Shown: piece after piece, positions 52,000-63,751 of the stretch
Layout of the letters: every line of letters starts with the position of its first letter
Numbering within the stretch: the stretch's first letter is position 1
From: Setaria digitata
Taxonomy: Eukaryota > Nematoda > Chromadorea > Rhabditida > Setariidae
Assembly: GCA_003640385.1 (NCBI GenBank)
Contig: RCAB01000004.1
Span: 620,001 to 684,000 of the forward strand
Reading direction: 5' to 3'
DNA: 64,000 bases
The notes under the pieces: model-generated
Database searches by the model: none
Told to the model about the DNA's origin: nothing
The model's input: only the letters and a program-made list of their open reading frames with translations
Translations under genes and position numbers: made by a program

Positions 52000-54850
52000 G
52001 CTTTCTGCTCATGTTATTGTTGTGTTTGAAAATCACTGAATTATAAAACTTATGCAACGTGTTCCACACTCACATTCAAATTGTTCACAGAGGAATAAAT
52101 ATGAGCGTTTGGTGGTCCCCAGTGCGTCGCCGTGTCTCACACCTCTGTTACGTGGGTCCTGCGTGCACTTCCAGCAAGTTAGTGAGTCGCTCATGTGTAA
52201 CACGGTTGACATCTTGGAGCTTCACCCCTTCTGTGCCCGACGTGTACCTATCTGACGGACGGATATACCTCAGACGGATCGGTGTGCGCAGCACGACAGG
52301 ATGGATGGCGGTTGAAGAGGGCGCCCACTACCGTATACCTTCGCTTATGACAAAGCCAGTGGTGCAATCGTTGTGTAGCGCAGCAGTGTCGCTCGCACGA
52401 GTGCAGCAGGCGTGGATGGCTTGCGAATGCGAGCGGTCGCATGATGGAGACGTTCGCAAGCACTGTAGGAGGGGCAGGCAGAGATAGAGAGAGATGGATG
52501 GGTGGGACTGCTGCTGCTGTTACTGCTGACTGGCTGCTGTCGCTAGTGGTACCGCTACCCGAGGGACCATCGGTTTCTACAGGGGCTGCGTGGCGTTGGG
52601 TAGTTTGCGAGGTGCAGTGCGATGTAGTATACGTGGCGTGTCCTTTCCCGAGAATCTGTTTACCCATTGCCTGGGTTAGCAGACTGCATTTCCATACGCT
52701 TCTTTCTGCTACTCACTTACTTGCTACCCTTGGAACAGTGCCAACGACCTGACCACTCCTTACTGTGTGCTTATATGTGTGTGTACGCTTGTGCTACCTT
52801 CCAACAGTAGTGGTACGCTTGTAGCATGAGGCATGTCGCGGTGTACCGCTGCATACTGCGATAATAATCACTGTAACTGTGGATCCAGGATACAACGGTC
52901 ACTCGCACAGAAGCTGTCCTGGTCGCTTACAAGTGTTGCGTGTTTTCTGAATTCACTCTACAGCTGCAGCTAGTGCATGTCTTTGTGGTATTAGACCGGT
53001 CTGGATGGGATGCAATGTGCGTCGTGTTACTCTGTGGTCATTCCACTCTTCCAAATAGCCCACCTCAGGTTACGTGGTCAGGTGCGGTGCATGGACCAAC
53101 CACCCTTGTTACCTGTTCGTGTCTCAGTTTCACCATTTACATGTCACTGTTGTATGATGCGCTTCACCTCATAGTTCACGGCATTCGCACGTCAGGGTCA
53201 TGTAGAAATATCGATTCGCGAGTGAGTAGGTTAAAATTGCTAGTCATTCTGCATTTCCATCCTAACGAATTATCTGACTGATTCTTTACGTTGTCGATAT
53301 TCGTTTCTTTCAATTCTTTCCTCGTTTTCACTTCAAGCTTAATAGTCCTGATTTCCATTTCCTTTTAACTTTTATCATAGTTCCTCACGCCGAGAGATAT
53401 GAAGGTGCATGTGTGATTGAGTTCTGCACGTTGGACGTTGGGTCACATAAGGAAGTGAGAGCAGCTGCTGTGAGTTGTAGGCATTTCTTGGGCTCTTTCC
53501 ATCCACTTAGAACCAGTAACTGATATCTTGTTAATAGTAGATTTAGGTAGCTTCATAGATATGCTCAAGTGGCACTTAGCTGTTTCACTTTCTAGTTCCT
53601 AGGAAAGGAAGGAAGAAGTGATAAATAGCAGTTGAACCTGCCTACCCGAGAATATGTCGATTACTGAAACTGCCTACGATGTTCATCTTCTCTGCGTACT
53701 CTGGGGATACCCATATTACTGTGCATGTATTACTGTTGATTGGCAATGAATAATCTGTAGAGTGAACGGCAAAATGAAATGAGGATACGGTGTTTACAGC
53801 TTTTCTTGTCACATTGTGCACCGACCTGAGAGATAAGATAATAATAGTGGACGGTTACCGACAAATTGTTCAAGTCAGTGCTGTCTGTTATGATTTTTAG
53901 AAAAGCGTAGTGATATATCAGTATAACAGCAGCTAGTGTTTCCTGTTATCTTTTTCCATTCTTCGAATAAGTCCTCAGCTTTTCGTCGCCGTAAAGATTA
54001 CAGTAAGATAGAGCTAGAAAGGAACAGTATCATTCAAAGGTGGGAAACTTTTCTTGTGAAATGAGAAATATTCTGTGAACATTAACAGAGATGAGGTCAA
54101 TTGTTTCTCCGGAAAAAATATGTTTTTTAATATTTTTGCTTTTCGTAGCATTCAAGTTTACCGTCAAAAATCTATATTCAAGTAAAAGGGACTTGAGGAT
54201 TTGGAAAGCAAATGGTTCAGCTCCAAAAGGCATATAAGACGGAAATGTTTTAGTATGAAATAGTTAGGTTTTATGGTGCAATTATTTGTTTATTTCGAGC
54301 TCCTTCTCACCTAAGTCCAATGAAATTTTATCTAAAGAAACAAACGTATTGATTGGATATTTTTCTTAATGGAATACTTTGATTTACAAGATGTTCTGGT
54401 TTTTCAGATTTCTGATAATCTAATGAACGCGGCCAAAATTCGGCGGTGAAAAGCTTTTCGCGCAAAATGTAAGTTTCCAAAATTGATGGGATCACATCCT
54501 CCATTTATTTGAATTATCTTTATTTTTAATGGTTTTGCTCATATAAGGATTTAAGTATATATTTGTCAAGTTTCTCCTCCTCACAACCTGTTTGTGTCAC
54601 TGGCTCTGGTAGCCTTTCCAAGCTTGTAAAACCTTTCAGATCAGTTTTCTGTTCTGTAATTCGCAAGTTATTGGTAATTTTGCAGAATATTTTTCCTGTT
54701 GTCCAGGAATTTTTCTAATAATCTTTGTTGCTTAAAAGCTATTTAAAATTTTATCTTTATAGATTTGATAAATATTTTAGTGTTGGTGTGAAAAAGGTTA
54801 TGTTGCCTTCAGAACTCTTTTTTTTTTTTTGAGCGTTTTATGAATGCCGC
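52000..54850. other. GC/CpG-rich block and upstream region of the Gln-rich gene
   Basis: From about 52080 to 53280 the sequence is much richer in G, C and CpG than the rest of the window. It is open in several frames on both strands at once. None of the translations resembles a known protein, and base composition rather than selection explains the open frames. It probably serves as promoter/5' UTR or a noncoding exon of the large downstream gene, or is transcribed noncoding DNA. From 53300 to 54850 the composition returns to AT-rich. Confidence 0.5.
54574..54622 (+). repeat. 49-bp duplicate of part of the first coding exon of the Gln-rich gene
   Basis: This segment matches 55036-55084 at 47 of 49 positions. 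The downstream copy encodes SSSQPVCVTGASSLSK within the exon; the upstream copy lies outside the predicted coding exons. Confidence 0.85.
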
Positions 54851-57800
54851 ATGAACGAACAGTGGTCGTGTGCCGGTATTTGTGTAGAACCGCAGTCTGA
54901 ACAGCGGTCGCTTGGTACCAACCAACAAGCAACAACAGGAACACGTAATCTATCTGGAACTGATAAGGCAACTCCGGCAGCGTCCCTTTCAACGGCAACA
55001 ACTCCAACAAATTTCCCTAACTGTTCATCACCCTCCTCCTCCTCACAACCTGTTTGTGTCACTGGCGCTAGTAGCCTTTCCAAGTCGTCAGCGGTTGACG
55101 GTCACATATCAGCTTCGTGCTCTACAGCGTCATTAAACAAAGGTGAATGGAAAGGGAGAGTTAATTCATTTCAAAAAAAAAATGCATCAATAGACCTTAC
55201 ATTAAATTTTTAATATATAATCGATGATGACTGACACAGTTTATGAAGGCAATTTTAAGATCAATAGTTTAGTATATTCAAAAGCGGCTATAAGGGTTTC
55301 AGTTACTTTTGCCTATTTTACTTCATTAAGTATTAAGGATCTCATTATTTTTAGTGGAAGAACCGAAAAGTGGTAGCTGCAACTATGAACCGTCATCCAG
55401 TGTACCAACGGACGATATCTTTTTGTCGTCCAGTACAGGAACACTGACAGACGAAGCCTATCCGTCAACTAGTACAGCTGATAGTAATATTTTTGACGAG
55501 AAAGCAACGTTACACGATTGTCAGTTGTCTCGAATTATACGTCGTCGGTGCAAATTTTTATTACCGTCTAACATCTCTCATAAGTTATTGCGGATAGCAT
55601 TGAAGCAGCCAACTACATTGAAACATTTAAGTATGGTTTCACATCTATACACGTTTATTTCGATTGATTTTTATTTGCATGTTTTTTGGATTTAAAATGG
55701 ATATTGGGAAAGTAATTAATTTTTAATTTTTTTTTTTTTACGGGGACCAAAGTGATTGTTGCTTTATTGCTGTTTCATTGCTTCAGTTATCTTTCCCAAC
55801 TTTTCTTCTTGTTTATTTTAAAATTTTTTTTTTTGCAATTCTAATCAAAATTGGGTAGAGTATTGATGATAATTTAAATATGGCTAGATTATTTTTAGCT
55901 TTCTTTATATTAACTGTTTTTATGTAAAATATGTGACTTGATTTTATGTTTCAGATTTTCTTCATTATTTAGGTATAAGTTCGGTGAAAGTGGGTGAATC
56001 AGATCTATTACCAGTGATTGTGAATGATGCAGCGTTAAGCCTGCTCTCACTTCCATACCCTAGCGCAGGTTCTGAAATGAATTCTTTGGCTGGCATGCCA
56101 CTGGGTGCTAGTGCTAATACTACTGATCGAGCACGTGTTTATGATCCGTATCATAGGTATTATTCAAGATTGTTCACTGTTGAATGCTTTAATTTTTTTT
56201 TTATGGTCTAAAAGGCAGATAATGAGATCTTTTTCTGGTAGAAATTTTTAGAATGAATAATCGTTTAAGATATTCGTAACCTTGTATGTTTTACTTTTTA
56301 GTGAAAATAGTCGACATGAGTTGACGCCATCAACTTCAACTGGTCATGCACCAGGGAAACGGAAAGCTGGTGTAATTGATAATGATATATATCAGACAGC
56401 AATCGGGATGCATGGTTATGTGGAAACAGCTAGTGGGCAGCAGCCCAGTGCAGCTGCTGCAATGGCTTCTGTAAAGCAGCAACAGCCTCAGGCTGCATCT
56501 AACACTAATAGTCCATTGCTGGTCAATTTACTAAGGTAATAATGGAAGGTTTCTTCTTGCTACCGGTATAAAAATATATTGGTTGCGTTCCTTTACTTGC
56601 TTATCCAGTATAACGGTAATAATTTGTTCTTTTTTCTGCTCTCTGTGTTTTATAACTAGTCGGTAAATTTTGACTGGTTGAAGACTGGTGTTATGAATTT
56701 TTATTACACTGTTACGTGTTTAGTACAGTAGTGGTAGTTATTCAATTTTCAGAAGTTCATCGCCTGTTGCTAGCGCTGGCATGCATAATTTGCAACATGC
56801 GCATATGTCACGTCCTCCCACCGCGCCGGTAATGTCGCACATGTCAGCGCCTCCTCCGCAAACTCAGGGAACTGCTGGTATAGCACTTTTTTCATAAAAT
56901 TATCTGCGTTCCAGAATGTAATCCTCTGATTCATTGAATCATCAAAATTCAGTTGCCAAGCTCTTCATACTTTCTTTATGTTTGGGTATATATATACGTA
57001 AATCTTCAGTTATGCTCTGTAGCATTTTTCGTTTTAATAGAATTGTAAGAAAGAATCAGGAATTTTTTTTTTGAATCATTCACTAGCTTTTGTAGGTTAT
57101 TCATCATATCCATACATGGGGCAAAACTCAACGAATGTGCAGCCTGGTCGAATACGTCCCTCAGCAACCCCAATGGAAGCTTCTCATTTACCTACCTCGA
57201 CACATGCACATCCTGAACAGCAGCAAATACGCCCACCGCCTCAGGAGGTATGTTTTAACTATTTCCTTGGCACATCATTAATTATTGTTTCATGAAATAG
57301 ACTTTATTTCATAATCCCTTGTACAATCGTTAAGCATTCACGCTGTAGTAGCTTGATTTATTTCTCCTAAATATTTACTTCGAGTCTTGTCCACAATGTT
57401 TTTATTATTCAAGAATATCGTAACAGTTAGATTGCTTATTGCATATTTCAGGTCAGTATGGAAAGGCATCAGCAAATAGTTGCTCCACAACAGCAAAGTG
57501 CACCAGCGCAGCAATTACCTCAAGCTTATTATCCTCAGTATAATCAGAGACGTCCCATGCTTACCGTAAGTTATTTTGTGCTTGACTTCAATATTAATAA
57601 AGTCGCAAAGGAGATTTACGTTTGTTTTCCGTTTACTAGTGATTTTTCAATTTTATAGTGACTTTTGAGCAATTTCCCCACCATTTTAAGAATACTTTAG
57701 TTATATGTTGAACATAGAAAACTTGTGGTAGAAAATGGTCAACTTATTCAAAAAGTGTTTCCATTATTTTCAAGGGTTTCGCAGTTCGCGGACAGATGCA

Positions 57801-60800
57801 ACAGCAGCAACCCACTGTTTACGCCCATCAACAAGGACAAATTATGACCCATCATTACATCCATGTGCAGCAGCAACCAAGACTTTCTGGACAGCCGATG
57901 CCCGTTCATTTCCATCAGACGGTCTCTGTAGAGCAGGTACAATTCTAATTTTACGTGAAATGGAAGACAATTTTTTAACAAAATACCGTAATATTTAAAG
58001 AGATGGTGGGCAAGATATTTAAGCATTTTACATAAAGCCATGTGGTTTTTTTAAGGATATTGGCACAGTTGGAACTCAGATGCCTGTTACCGCTGCTCCT
58101 CCGAAGAAAAGGAAACGACCAACCAAAAAGCAACTGAAGGAAGCTGAAATGGTGCAACAAGCTGCGGCTGCTGCGGCAGCTCAGCAGCAATTCATGATGG
58201 AGCAGCAGATGAATAGCCGAGTGCCTTCTGCAAATGCTCATACCGTGGATAGGCCTAGTGTGATGTCACAGGTTTTATTGTCATGCAATTTTTTGATAAG
58301 TTTGCATTTCAGTTTAACTTGCAGATATTTAGAACAAAATAAGTGAGCCTAATAAACTATGAACTTCTTTGTGCAGAATGGCAAATGAGGTGATTTGTAA
58401 AGTTGTGCAGGAAATGCTAGCTAGTAGTGGTAGTCTTTACTCATTTTTGTTAAAGAAGTGATGTGTTACAAAGTTTGGCATTCTAGGTAATGCACAGTGG
58501 TCAGTCAAGTGTTGGTATGACTTATTCCCAACATCCACAGGGATATCCTCCACAGACGCTTCGTTCTCCACCGGCTGTTTCTGCACAAACTGGACCAATG
58601 ATGCAGGTTGCTAAGAGGGATTTTTTGTTGAAAATGAACAACTGGATCATATTTTTGTAAACAAAGGGATTTCATTGTCATGGATGCTGTGGAATAAAAT
58701 TTCTTCCAAATTTTCCAGTAAATGCAATTTTATATTACTTTAGAATCCGTCTTCAAATCCTTCCTTTTATCAGCAGCAGAACGTGTGGGTTCCGCAACAT
58801 CAACAACAGGTACGTTCCAAGCTGTTTGATATTTTATGATTTTCAATAACATTAAGTAATGGATTTTTGATAATACATAGATTTATCTCCTTTCTGATTC
58901 CGCACGCAGATGAGAATATTGTTGTCGGACAATTATTATGTAATTGGAAATCAAAATATCGAAAATTGGTATCAGATCACTTTTAGATTATGTCACAGCA
59001 ACGACCGCAGATGATGTATAGTAGTCAGATGCAGCATCACTGGCAAAACAATCAGTCGCATCATCCGCGATTGATGTATCCTCAACCAGATAATGGTTTG
59101 TTTGATGCAAAATAGTGAAAGTTGTACGGTGTTTTTAATGAATATCTGTAACTGTTCGGAAGATGAAATTTCGTTTTTGTAATCCATTTTTCAGGCCAAG
59201 GATTTTTTTTTTTCATCAATAAACTGGTGATCTTTTGACACATGAGCTATATTAGAACGTGAAAAAATCTATTTTTATCTAAATGTGGGACATTATGACG
59301 GGGCTAGTGTTTGCGTAGTAGAAAGAAAAAATTAAGATCGCAGTTAATTAGAGTGGGAACAATTGAGAGGTCTTTCTCTTTTGGATCGGTAATTCTGCAG
59401 GATCCGAAATGAGTGCAGGCTCGTCTGGCAGCGTCCACACATCTCCTATGACAAGTCGGAATGCGTCGATTGACTACTCGCCAGCATCACAATCCAGCAG
59501 CACAATGTCGCCGCTTTATCAGCAACAGCAAGTAATTTTTGGGGTTTCATTTGTTTGGGAAATTTTATCCAAGAAACTTTAAAATTGAACTTTCAATTAA
59601 GATTAATCATTCCATCGCTATGTTAAAGATTTTGCAGCCAAATATGGTCTACCAACAACCATCAAACCAGCAAACGCCTCCTGGTTTAACATATCCTCAG
59701 TCCTCACCATCACAGCAACAAGTAGGTGTACCTTCACGAACCCAACAACAACAGCAGCAGCAGCAGCAGGCAATGTCAATACAAATGCAGGAACCGCAGC
59801 AACAGCAACCACCTCCATTCTCTGCACAGCAGCAATGTCTAAGCTTGCAGTCAAAAAGTTGTTTACCAGTAATACAGAGTGAGGGGGACTTCGAAATGGA
59901 TGATGAACTGGGTGCTAATATTGCTGATGACTGTGAGTTTTCTTTTGGTAACGAATAATTTTTTGGATCTTCAGTTTAAAACACACAAATAATTTTGACA
60001 ATAAAAAGTTCTATGCTTCTTATTGTGTTCAGGTGGTGACTACAATGATTTGGATTCCATTGAACCAATGACTGAATCAGGAGAATTTGGAGCTACACTG
60101 ATGGCTTCTCATCAGCAACAAATGCAACATCGACAAGCAAATACGCAGATGCAGCAGCAACAACAATATTATAGTCGTATGTTGCCACCTCAAAATCGTT
60201 ACGATATGCAGTCACCGTTGCAGCAACAAAATGTTGGTTACATGCGACAGATGTGTAATGAAGCTCAAATGCGCCAGTGTGGTTTTCCGGGTACTCTCGG
60301 TCCGTCCCAGCAACAGTCACTTTCTCAGGGTTATTCATCTCCGCAGCAGCAACAGCAAACAGCACAAGGAACAACCAATTTATTTATGAGCCCACCACCG
60401 CAATCAAATTGTTCTCCAAGTCCTTATACTCCTCGATCATCACCACAGAAAGATGGTAACAGCTTTGCTACACGACAGCACCAGCAACCCAGACATATTC
60501 CAGTAGCACAGCAACAGTATGCAGCATCGCCACTATCGCAGCAGCAGCAATCGGTTCGTACTCCACTTAGTGCACCACCAACCGTACATTCACACTCACA
60601 ATTGCATCCAACCTGCGGACGAATTGATGATTTGCGGTCATCTCGATCAGGTATGTATAGTTATTATTTACAGTTCTAGTTACTGCTAGTGTAGTTAGTG
60701 AATACAAAATTCTGCACTCACAATTATGAGTTCAGACACTAAACTTTTAACCGATTTACCTTAATAGCTGACGTTCTTATTCCTCTAAATATGTTGTTAC

Positions 60801-62163
60801 TTGCTGGACGGAATGGGTTATATCCGGTAAATTAGTAGGTGCATTAGTAGGTGCACCGTTCATCAAGCAAACCTTAACATTTCTCGTGAGAACTTAAGAA
60901 ACAGAAGTTTTTAGTACTTGTCCGTTTTAAAACCATTATCTTTATAATTTGAGAATATTTTTTCTTTTTTTTTTGTTACGGATAGTCGTTCTAAGATTTT
61001 TTAGTTAGGAACGGAGATATCCCATTCATTGTCTTGCTAATTTATGTTGACTCCAACATCACATCAGTATATTTTACTTTCAATTAAAATCAAATATATG
61101 TTTATATATATATATATATAAACATATATTTGATATTTTATATATATATTTGATATTTTACATATATTTTATATATATATATATATATAAAAGTCGTTCA
61201 AGATATATATATATATATCTTGAACGACTATCCATAACAAAAAAAAAATATATATAGGTTCTATAAATTCCTGTTTCGTATAATATATGAGGATGTTGTA
61301 GTTCGTAAAACGATCTCTTTTGTTCAATAATTTGAATAAGATTCAGTGAAGCATATAATAAATCCAATAACACTTATTAAATAAATTCATATATGTTTTC
61401 AGATGGTGAGACAACGCCGCGAGCACCAACTGTTGATTCAAATATCTCATCTGCTGAATATGATAAAGATCCTATCAATTCTACAATAGGTTCTATAAAT
61501 TCCTGTTTCGTACATTACGTGTAAAAACCAGAAAAGAATTGAAAATCTGGTGACTGTCATTAGCAGAGATTTTTAGATGTATAGACCAGGACAGGTCCCT
61601 GTTAACTAATGTTTTATTACTTGATCGCAGTTTTTGACTGAATAAGAGGACTTTGCTTCTTCGTATTATTCCTTCGTTTTACTTCATGGACATTTTGATT
61701 AACAAAAGCTGACTTTTCATCTCATGCTTTCAGTTCATTTCCTGGCACATATTTAAGCTTAGTACTTAAATGTTAACCTGTTTGGTGGCCTATTGTGGTT
61801 TTCTGGATTAATCTTGAAATCTTTTTTTCAGATGCGGTAGTTATGAGAGCATTGTCGGATCAAGATAGTCTTTCCTCTGCGAGCATTTCGAATTATTTTC
61901 GCGGGTCACGAAATCGTTTATCGGTGAATACTCAGTCTTCGACAACTGAGCAGTTGGGGACTAATGACAGTGTGTATTTATGTTTTTTTTTTTTTGTATA
62001 TTTGATTGTTAGTTATTTGTCATTATTAATCTGATCGTAAATTTAATTGCTTTTAAATGAATTTTCCAGGAAATGTTTTTGTGAGATGTCAGACCATTAT
62101 AAGGATGATTTCTGACCTTTCTAAAAACTCAGTCTATCATTTATCTTAAGTTCATTAATTAAT

Positions 62164-62213
<50 letters not shown>

Positions 62214-63615
62214 GAAAAATGATCTGTAATAATGCTAATAGTGTGAGACCAATAAATGCGACAAAACAGCCAGGACAGTTTCAGAGTTCTCAGCAGAGTT
62301 AGTTCTATTTCTTAGCGAATCCAGTAAATTGTAATCAGTGCATCTTAAATCCTTTTATTATACTACAGCTTTCGATGGTATTTTGGCGAGATAGTTTTTG
62401 GGAATGGAGAAATTAAGATTAAGATGTACCTTGGTTCGCATAGCAGTAGATCACAGTATGGTGGAATGCAAACAGTTTATTTCCGCATGATATTGAATTT
62501 AATGTTTTATTTTTGAAGCTGTGATGCACATTCATAATTGAAAATTTTTATTAAAAGAAAAAAATGCTTTGTATTCTTTAATATTCTTTTCAGTTCAGCA
62601 ACTTTCAAACAATGATGATAGTGCGATGGAAGGTGCAGGGATGGGACCTGCTGGTTCTCATAATGGTCAGTCGACAGGTAATTCTACTTTGCCTTCAACT
62701 AAAGCGCCAGTCTCTGCGCAACAGCTAGCTTCTGCAAGCCGTGAAAACATCCATGTTATTGCATGTGGTATGTTCTAAATCATTTTCAGTAACTGTTTGT
62801 TTCTTTAACGTGCATTGTGTAATAATTTTTAAAGAGATATGTTATTATTTCTGTAGTTTAGAACTCATTTTTTCTCAACTGCACGGCAAGTATAGTTCTT
62901 ACATAAAATTCCAATGTTGTGTTTCCGAGGATGCAATTAGGACAACACGCTTCTAGATTCTTAAGTTTTAAGGTGGAAATAACGAAATGCGCGTTCTTTC
63001 ATTATCTGGTAGACAGCAGAAAGACCAGAGAATGAATGATCGAATCGGGGAACAAAGGTCAAATAAAGCAGTTGAACAGCACCATTTGACCAATGGTCAT
63101 GAGTCAATGAACATGTTAAAAGTGAGAAATTTTTTAATAGCCTCTATTTTTAAAATTAATATTATATGTTCGAACCTTCACACTTAACTGCAATATTTGC
63201 ATTTGGAAAGGTTGAATGCACTTCGAAATTCAAAAACTACTTAAGCACCTTCTTAGGACAATTGTCTTTTTCCTTTTTTTATTTAGTATCTTGAGTTTTC
63301 TTTATTATATCCGCCATGATGCATTAATTAAATACTTCAGAAAGGAAGATACCTTTTTTCAATTTTAGGAACGCGGATTTGCTCAACCATGTAACGGTAT
63401 ACTTCAGTTATCGCAGTCAAATGATGATGATCGAAGACACATAGGTGGATCAGTTTCAACAGCATTAGTGCCTGATGCCCAACAATCCCAACGATCTTCT
63501 CCGAAATCTTTAGGGGTTGCTCGACGTAATCGTCGTAAAGCAGATTTATCTCTGGAAGCATTGTCTTATGATGACGAGGATGAAATCACCGTTCCAGCAT
63601 TTGGGACAACTCAGT
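54851..63615 (+). CDS. Large Gln-rich nuclear protein with NCOA6-like LXXLL motif (N-terminal part; continues past window)
   Basis: Twenty-one exons chain in phase for about 1,324 residues: 54851-55142, 55355-55630, 55973-56156, 56302-56535, 56753-56877, 57096-57247, 57452-57565, 57775-57936, 58056-58271, 58487-58606, 58744-58809, 58987-59095, 59401-59531, 59638-59932, 60033-60650, 61403-61489, 61832-61969, 62214-62297, 62594-62767, 62973-63121 and 63369-63615. The last ends in phase 1, so coding continues to the right. Seen: a Ser/Thr-rich N-terminus; NSPLLVNLLR near residue 320, an LXXLL motif whose core equals my memory of nuclear-receptor box 1 of NCOA6; a basic PPKKRKRPTKKQLKEAE near residue 530, probably a nuclear localisation signal; long Gln/Pro/Met stretches; an acidic DFEMDDELGANIADDC; and ARRNRRKADLSLEAL. 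This suggests a chromatin or transcription co-regulator. An alternative is the N-terminus of a Nipped-B/SCC2-like protein. The start Met is tentative. Confidence 0.7.
59738..59770 (+). repeat. CAA/CAG microsatellite encoding polyglutamine
   Basis: Mixed CAA/CAG codons give an uninterrupted Gln run of about nine residues, with six successive CAG units. It lies in exon 14 of the Gln-rich gene and could be length-polymorphic. Confidence 0.9.
61089..61134. repeat. 46-bp perfect palindrome
   Basis: The left half atcaaatatatgtttatata is followed by TA repeats and then its exact complement, ending atttgat. It lies in intron 15 of the Gln-rich gene, inside the foldback element. Confidence 0.9.
61193..61228. 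repeat. 36-bp perfect palindrome
   Basis: gtcgttcaag, sixteen bases of alternating AT, then cttgaacgac. The arms are not simple AT repeats, so this is a true inverted repeat rather than chance low complexity. Confidence 0.9.
61254..61512 (+). repeat. 27-bp exact direct repeat across a splice donor
   Basis: The copies are 61254-61280 and 61486-61512, each beginning ataggttctataaattcc. The second copy straddles the donor of exon 16 (ATAG|GTTCTA). The first sits just right of the foldback element, in the preceding intron. Confidence 0.85.
62165..62211 (+). repeat. 47-base poly-T tract acting as the pyrimidine tract of an exon
   Basis: T from 62165 to 62211, immediately followed by AG and exon 18 (62214-62297). 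The T-run is therefore the entire 3' splice-site pyrimidine tract. The length is likely variable or imprecisely sequenced. Confidence 0.85.
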
Positions 63616-63726
63616 GTAATTAGTTACTTCTCTCTTTTTTATTTACTAGTATCCATAGAAGATTGCTAGTCCTTCCTTTTTTTTCTTCTTCTCCCTCTCT
63701 TCCCTCCCGTGATTCTTTCTTCTTTC

Positions 63727-63751
63727 TTTTTTTTTTTTTTTTTTTTTTTTT
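63727..63751 (+). repeat. Poly-T tract downstream of exon 21
   Basis: About 25 T residues within a broader T/C-rich stretch (63676-63755) in the intron after the last visible exon. The window itself ends on a T-rich sequence with TAG, possibly the next acceptor. Confidence 0.8.

Larger units (their letters stand above)
60965..61248. mobile_element. Foldback/MITE-like element with inverted termini in an intron
   Basis: The left end (60965-60995, T-run then gttacggatagtcgttctaag) and the right end (61219-61248) are inverted copies with one substitution and one extra base. Inside lie perfect palindromes at 61089-61134 and 61193-61228, the second reusing the terminal sequence gtcgttcaag. There is no coding capacity. 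This fits a nonautonomous inverted-repeat element or a hairpin-prone expansion. A target-site duplication was not established. Confidence 0.6.

Noticed and set aside
52059..52752. Overlapping open frames of 100-142 codons on both strands
   Set aside because: They lie in GC-rich sequence where stops are rare, overlap in antisense, lack any recognisable domain, and have compositions expected by chance.
52940..53281. 113-codon open frame downstream of the GC-rich block
   Set aside because: No domain, and no splice sites connecting it in phase to the Gln-rich gene.
60965..61248. CRISPR-like repeat array
   Set aside because: Repeats are inverted and AT-rich, with no regular spacers; eukaryotic context.
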